From: Rhizophlyctis rosea
Taxonomy: Eukaryota > Chytridiomycota > Chytridiomycetes > Rhizophlyctidales > Rhizophlyctidaceae
Direction: 5' to 3'
Assembly: GCA_027596075.1 (NCBI GenBank)
Contig: JADGJC010000532.1
Location: forward strand, 1-13,280
Length of the DNA stretch: 13,280 nucleotides
Below are positions 8,413-13,280 of this stretch, piece after piece; the stretch's first letter is position 1, and every line of letters begins with the position of its first letter. Under the pieces are notes generated by a model. That model was given only the letters and a program-made list of their open reading frames with translations. It did no database searches and was not told the DNA's origin. A program made the translations under genes and the position numbers.

Positions 8413-8533
8413 CATCTTCCTCCCACCTCTCTCCCGGCGCTAAAAAGTATCAACTCTTCCACAGATATCAAACACCAAAACTAACACACAACACTACTAC
8501 CACCTCCTTCTCCACGACAAACACAAAACCACA

Positions 8534-9315
8534 ATGGCAACCAGCGGACCCCCCGGCGGCGCAGGCTCCCTCTCGGCCTCCTCCTCCTCTTCCTCCATCA
8601 TTGGCGGCATCCCGCAACCCCCGTCCCGTATTCATGGCAACTTCCAGGCCATGAAGGGCGGGTTCAAGGTATGTCTTTCCTGTGTTTTTTCGTGATGTGG
8701 AACGGTATGCCAGAGCGTGTGAGGGTTTCTGACTGGTGCCGTCGTTTTCTCTTGATTTGGATAGGAATTCGGCGGAATCCTCACGGGCAACCATGCGAGG
8801 AGGGATGCTGGACATGGTGAGTTTTTTTCCGACTCCTTGGTGTCGGATGTGGGGAGGGGGGAATGAGGGGAGTTGAGCTGATGTCTGTTGACTATCATGT
8901 TTGCAACCTCACTCACTGACAACCACATCCTCCTTTCCTCCCAACCAAAAACGAAAAAATTAGCCATCAAAGAACTTGGCAAAGCCGAAATCCACGCCGC
9001 AAAGGCCGACAGCGCCTGGACGAAAAAGGTACACATCGCAAAACACTCTTCATCAATCTTCCCCCCATCAAAACACTTTGCTCTCACACGATGAAAATAC
9101 TCATGACTTTTTACTTCCAACCCTCCAGGGCGAACGAAACGAAGAAGCAAAAGCCCACGCTCACTTGGGCAAGGCGCAGTACTTTGCTGATCGTGCTGGA
9201 GGTAAGACGGATTGGAAAGAACTCTTGTTGTCCTTCTTCCCACTTTGTAACTCTCAACATTCACCACCCCCATCTTCTTCCAACAGTCGAAGCCGTCACG
9301 GGCGGTCGGTACTGA
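8534..9315 (+). CDS. CsbD/Hmp1-like small stress-type protein
   Basis: Five exons read in phase: 8534-8668, 8765-8816, 8964-9028, 9129-9201 and 9287-9315. The introns are 96, 147, 100 and 85 nt, all GT-AG (GTATGT, GTGAGT, GTACAC and GTAAGA donors). The ATG has a favourable context (CACAATGGC). The product is 117 aa. Residues 1-30 are a Ser/Gly/Pro low-complexity head. Residues 31-60 (RIHGNFQAMKGGFKEFGGIL) match the GN..x..KG..KE..G pattern of CsbD-like proteins. An Ala/Lys/Glu-rich amphipathic stretch (residues 63-108) follows, and the protein ends EAVTGGRY, like the VVGAVTG word of fungal relatives. That family includes Ustilago Hmp1, named for binding mismatched and cruciform DNA, and many stress-induced proteins of unclear role. 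There is no signal peptide or membrane segment. The family call is from pattern, and moderately sure. Confidence 0.75.
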
Positions 9316-9547
9316 GTATCCTCCTCAACCCACACACAACCAACATCCTCAAACCCCCCTCCACACATCACCGTTCCAACCCTTCTCTATGTAGCCATGT
9401 ATCGTATTGACAATCATGTGACCACAATAGATCACCTCTATACTCAGTAGCATACATAAATCATGACTGAAAAGAGTACTTCGAAAACGCGCAACTCTAT
9501 TATGGTATCATCAAACCCAAACCCTCCCATCCTCACACACTTCCACA
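9316..9547. other. Convergent intergenic spacer
   Basis: These 232 bp separate the stop codon of the CsbD/Hmp1-like gene (plus strand) from the stop of MSH3 (minus strand), so both 3' untranslated regions and terminators must lie here. The plus strand is pyrimidine- and A-rich with AT-rich words around 9440-9500. No perfect AATAAA is evident. Confidence 0.6.
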
Positions 9548-12500
9548 TCACTCCCCACCCTTCCCCTCCACAACCCACTCCACAACCTCCCTCCTGACCT
9601 CCTCCCCCACCACCCCACCACCTTTCATCAACCCCCTAAACAACCTCAACCCCTTACCCCTCCTCAACCTCCTCCCCTTCTCCTCCATCTTCTCCTCCAA
9701 CCGCCCTCCCATCTCCGCAGCAGTCTCCAAAATCGTCCCCGGAAGCCCCGCAAGACGCGCAACATTCAGCCTATCAAGAACAAAAGGACGTGCCAAGCAG
9801 AGGGGATGAGTCGTTGAATCAGAATGAAACGCATACAAGCAAACCCCCCATTCAAAAATTCCAACCACAAACAACCCTCACCATAGTCCCAACCTACTCA
9901 CCCATAAGACCGATGCGCTAACCCCGGTGTGAGTTTGTACAGGAACACAATCGTATCGTCTGATACGAAAAAATACGCCGCGAGTGGGTAAGTTTCAACC
10001 CAATGTATAAATGCCCATGCCCCAAACCCTCTCGCAGTTGCAGGAAGAGCGAATACATGAACACAAACATACCTTCACCCCCCTCCATAAACCCCATATG
10101 GAAATTCCTCACCCTCCCATCCCCATACTCCCCCTCCACCTTCCCCAAAACAGGGTAATGCGTCACAAAAAGCGTACAGCATCCCTTACTACATTCAACC
10201 AAACCCAAAAAAATCAAACATCAGAAAAACCTTTAACAAAAACCTTCCCCACCACCCTACCACAACCACCAAACATCACACAACAAACCTCTCAACCAAA
10301 TACTTCAAAGCCCCCCACGCAATCGCCGTCCCATCATGCGTACTCGTCCCCCGTCCCAACTCATCCAAAATAACCAAACTCCGCTCCGTAGCCTGACGTA
10401 CAAGATCCGACGTCTCCTGTAACTCTTTCATAAACGTCGATTGATTCCGCGTAATGTCGTCTGAGGCTCCCATGCGCGTGTAGACTGCGTCGAATATGCC
10501 CAGACGTGCCGATGTGGCGGGGACGTAGCAGCCCTGTCATTGTGAAAAGATCAGCAGAGAAACTAGAAAGGAAAAGTGTGAGGGCGGGAAAAAAAAAAGC
10601 CTTACAATTTGACCCATAATAACCATCAAAGCAACCATACGAATGTAACTACTCTTCCCACCCATGTTCGGACCAGTAATAAGGAGGCATCGTCGCTTTT
10701 CCTATTGTGCGATTCGAAAACATTTAGGAATCAGATCACGATGAACAATTTTTGGAATCCGGGGGCTTGGATGCATATCGCATAACGGCCAAAAAAAAAG
10801 AAAACTGAAAAACTCACATCCAAATCAACATCATTATCAACATAACCACTCATCAACTGCTCCACCATCGGATGTCGCCCTTCCTTCACTTCCACCACCG
10901 TCCCATCCACAAACTCCGGTTTGCAATACCCGGGTTGTTGGGATACCGTAGCTGAAGAACAAAAATAGGACGCGAAGGAAAAACCACAAAATCAGTATGT
11001 AACTCCCTCTTCCACGTTCTCAGCATCCCCGAAGAACGCACCAACAGCAGCGAATCAGGAATGAGAACTCACCCAAAGAAACAAGACAATCAGCCGTAGC
11101 AACCGCCTGGATAGTGTTCCGGAATCCTTCGTATTTCTCTGATATTTCTCTATTGGGCAGGAGAAACAACGCACAGAAAAGCCCAAAAAATCAGTCCCTT
11201 TTTATACAGAAACCATCCCCATCCCCAAACTCCACAAACCCCCCCTCCCTCTCCTCAATGACAAGGACTCACCCCAAAAACTCCGAATACGCCATCTCGC
11301 ACGCCGCAGCAAGTTGCTCCCGGTACCGGTCGCGTTCCTTGATTTTCTCTGTTTCGTGTTTTGGGGGAAGGGAGGAATCGGAAAAGCAGGAGATTGTACG
11401 GAGGTTGTCAACAAGGCGCAATGGCTCCAACCCGAAAGATGCTCACACATACCAATAACAAACGGAGTATGGAATCTCGCCATGGCTTTCGTCCTATTGC
11501 CAAAAAATAGCGGCCATCGGAAAGATGCGTTCAGCAATCAGCAATCACGCAACACGTTCAACACAACACCCCGACATGCCGGACGGTGAAGAAACCCCAC
11601 AATCAAAAAAAAGACAGTCTCCCATAAAGACTCACCCACTGATCTTCACCCACTCCCTCGGAACCTTACTCGCCATCGAATTAGGTACCTCAATCAAATA
11701 CTACGTTCATAAACAAGAAAAGCAGAACGTCAACCGCGGAACAGCAACTCTAAACAGCTTCGGTTCAAGGAAACTTCCCCAAAAGCCCTCCCTTACCTCA
11801 ATCCCCGCAACAGTAGCATACGTCGTACTAGGCCTCTTAATCTCCTTCCTCACATCCCGCAAATGATCTCTCAACTCGTCTTCGACCGCGACGATGGCCT
11901 GGTTTTGCAATCCGACGAGAAGTGGGAGGGACGAACGTTAGCGGGTGAATACACACATGATAGACATATCGGACGATGTCATAAGTACAACCTCCCCCTC
12001 CCTCCCCCCTCTTGCGAACGGCACATGCTCACAACAACTAACCTCCTTAAACTCCCCAACCTCCCCCCACCTGCCCCCCGTCTCAACAACATCCCCTCCA
12101 AACACCTCAATCTTATCCCCCGCCCTCGCAGCCTCCTCATTCACCATGCCCTTGAAATACATCACGTCTCCCCGCATCTTCGGTAGCGTCTTCATGATGC
12201 TCTTAATCACAGGTGAATGGAAGCCGTCGCTGGCGTCCACCCCAAACGCGCTCGTGATCTTCTCCAACGCTAGGAGAGTGTTCCATAACTCCGACGGCGA
12301 ACAACGTGTGTAGTGGATGCGGGAGCGAGATTTTTCGAGGTCGGTTTGTTTGGGGGGGGGGGGTGAGCGGTGAGCCGTGAAGGGATGATGGAGTCGATGG
12401 CGTTGAATGAAGGTATACGGGAAGAGTCTTTTGACTTACCAGGTAACTGACACAACAACCCCTTCAACCTCAACACCAACACATTCCCTTCCTTCTCCTT

Positions 12501-13179
12501 CTCAATCAACTCCTCTACCGCTTCAACACGTTCCTCGAGCTCCCTATATCCAAGAAAAAAACAAGTAAGTCACGCCTCCAACATCAAACACCACCTCCTT
12601 TCCCCCTTCCTTCCAACACCCACAACCCCATGCACCTTCCTCAACCACCAAAAAAAAAAGGAAACACTCACCCCCGCCTCACCAACGGCCTCCCACACCA
12701 CTTCCGCAACATCCTCCGTCCAAACATAGTCTTCGTCTGATCAAGAACCCAAAACAAACTCCCCCGAACTTCATAATCCGTCTCGTTCCGGAAAACCTCC
12801 AAACTCGTCAACGTGTTCGCGTTAAGCGTCATATGTCCCAGCGTCGCAAACGGCGTGAAAAACTTCGTAAGTCGCAATACATGTTCGAGCGAGAATTGTT
12901 TGAGGTAAGTTAGGAGCGCCGAGAGACAGACTATTATTGGGCGCGGGAGGGAGAGGGCTTGGCTGTAGCGTTCGGCTTGGGTGGAGATTTGGTGGAGAGT
13001 TAAGAAGGGGCGTTGAAGGGATTGTGCGGTTGTCCTTACCTGCTGCTACACCTTCCTCGTCTTGTTGTTCGCCGTCCGCAGCGCCATAAAAACTCGTCAA
13101 CCGTTTCCGCGCTTCCGAATGATCCATGAACGCGTCCTTCAACCGCTCAATACGAATCTTATCTCTCGACGCGGCAAAG
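9548..13179 (-). CDS. MSH3: DNA mismatch repair protein Msh3 (MutS-beta), 3' part
   Basis: Msh3 pairs with Msh2 to bind insertion/deletion loops in nuclear DNA. Fifteen exons join in phase: 13179-13040, 12975-12672, 12543-12440, 12341-12043, 11898-11797, 11700-11636, 11493-11453, 11348-11273, 11149-11073, 10951-10818, 10701-10606, 10533-10289, 10188-10073, 9959-9902 and 9770-9548. They give 692 residues. Connector: [16 protein letters not shown]. Core/lever: [20 protein letters not shown] and FGRRMLRKW. Clamp: [14 protein letters not shown]. ATPase: [13 protein letters not shown] (Walker A, exon 11), [33 protein letters not shown] (Walker B, exon 12), [14 protein letters not shown] and RNFHMGF. 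The C-terminal part has [15 protein letters not shown] and a charged tail. [15 protein letters not shown] and NFHMGF mark Msh3 rather than Msh6. Family length is about 1000-1150 aa, so the PIP box and mismatch-binding domain lie past 13280. The exon before 13180 could not be resolved. One intron (12342-12439) lacks an AG acceptor. Confidence 0.95.
12342..12439 (-). other. MSH3 intron with CG in place of AG acceptor
   Basis: The donor is ideal (CCTG|GTAAGT). Homology and phase both place the next exon at 12341 (G|AC CTC GAA, giving [17 protein letters not shown], matching the LPD-[IL]E register of Msh3). The bases before it are AAACAAACCG, so the intron ends CG instead of AG. No AG lies between the first 15 bases after the donor and that point. 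Either the acceptor is non-canonical, or an A has become C, or the segment is coding and the adjacent C12 run is one base short. Confidence 0.7.
12352..12363 (-). repeat. Mononucleotide run of 12 (C on the coding strand)
   Basis: Twelve consecutive G on the plus strand (12 C on the MSH3 sense strand) sit 8 nt inside the anomalous intron boundary. A run this long is prone to replication slippage and to sequencing or assembly length errors. Confidence 0.9.
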
Positions 13180-13280
13180 CTGGAGAAAGTTCAAACATTG
13201 ACGTTCAATGAAGACCAGAAGCGGACTAGAGGTCTTGGTCCCATCCACCACAGGGCCCCCACCAACGGCGACCGCCCGGG
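13180..13280 (-). other. MSH3 upstream intron (acceptor only) and unresolved sequence
   Basis: On the minus strand TTTCTCCAG ends at 13180, with TTGAAC branch-like words before it, giving a clear acceptor for the first resolved MSH3 exon. None of the three frames of the remaining bases looks like the preceding Msh3 segment. I cannot say where, or whether, the donor falls inside the window. Confidence 0.5.

Noticed and set aside
8632..9273. 213-codon minus-strand open frame over the CsbD/Hmp1-like gene
   Set aside because: It crosses four well-formed plus-strand introns and exons, is low in protein-like character, and does not begin in good context.
10011..10373. 120-codon plus-strand frame rich in Pro, Thr and His
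   Set aside because: It lies antisense to the MSH3 ATPase exons and introns and arises from their purine-rich sense strand.
11899..11940. Second possible non-AG acceptor in MSH3 (frame open back to about 11930)
   Set aside because: A canonical CCAG at 11899 with a CTAAC branch site about 38 nt before it keeps phase and alignment, so the apparent anomaly disappears.
1..13280. tRNA genes, CRISPR arrays, prophage or defence operons
   Set aside because: No paired A/B-box sequences with a cloverleaf, no regularly spaced short repeats, and the gene structure is eukaryotic.

Overview
The window looks like fungal nuclear DNA, most likely from an intron-rich lineage such as a basidiomycete; the phylum is inferred, not proven. 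The supporting signs are short GT-AG introns (59 to 147 nt), CTNAC/CTNAN-like branch sites, TATA/CCAAT promoters and three recognisable eukaryotic genes. There are no bacterial operons, ribosome binding sites, tRNA or rRNA genes, or CRISPR arrays.

Left part (1-4460): gene-poor and repeat-bearing. A diverged dispersed repeat lies at about 608-1100, and a perfect 16-bp palindrome at 1301-1316. Open but interrupted frames run from about 1521 to 2560. A small spliced gene of unknown function is proposed at 2532-3183, with possible decayed coding sequence after it. A diverged direct repeat of about 92 bp (195 bp spacing) lies at 3308-3595. Nothing convincing is seen at 1-600 or 3600-4460.

Middle (4462-7140): one long minus-strand locus. 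It encodes a Trf4/Cid14-type non-canonical poly(A) polymerase whose only apparent translation start lies in an arginine/serine-rich (RS) region at 6912. The RS frame and the polymerase frame differ by one base, so a cryptic intron or an indel must join them if this is one gene. CCAAT, AP-1/Gcn4-like and MCB-like sites lie about 190-230 bp upstream.

7286-7960 carries a second copy of the dispersed repeat, with its first 211 bp tandemly duplicated. At 8132-8533 there is a stress-type promoter with five CCCCT cores and a TATAAA box. It precedes a five-exon plus-strand gene (8534-9315) for a 117-aa CsbD/Hmp1-like small protein.

Right part (9548-13280): the minus-strand 3' portion of MSH3, the MutS-beta mismatch repair ATPase. 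I resolved 15 consecutive exons giving 692 in-frame residues. The N-terminal part, including the mismatch-binding domain, lies beyond the right edge. The small stress-type gene and MSH3 converge, with 232 bp between their stop codons. One MSH3 intron has no AG acceptor where homology places the boundary and lies against a run of 12 C on the coding strand. No defence island, virus or wholly new system was found. The most interesting items are the RS-polymerase fusion, the anomalous MSH3 intron, the promoter CCCCT cluster and the unrecognised spliced gene.
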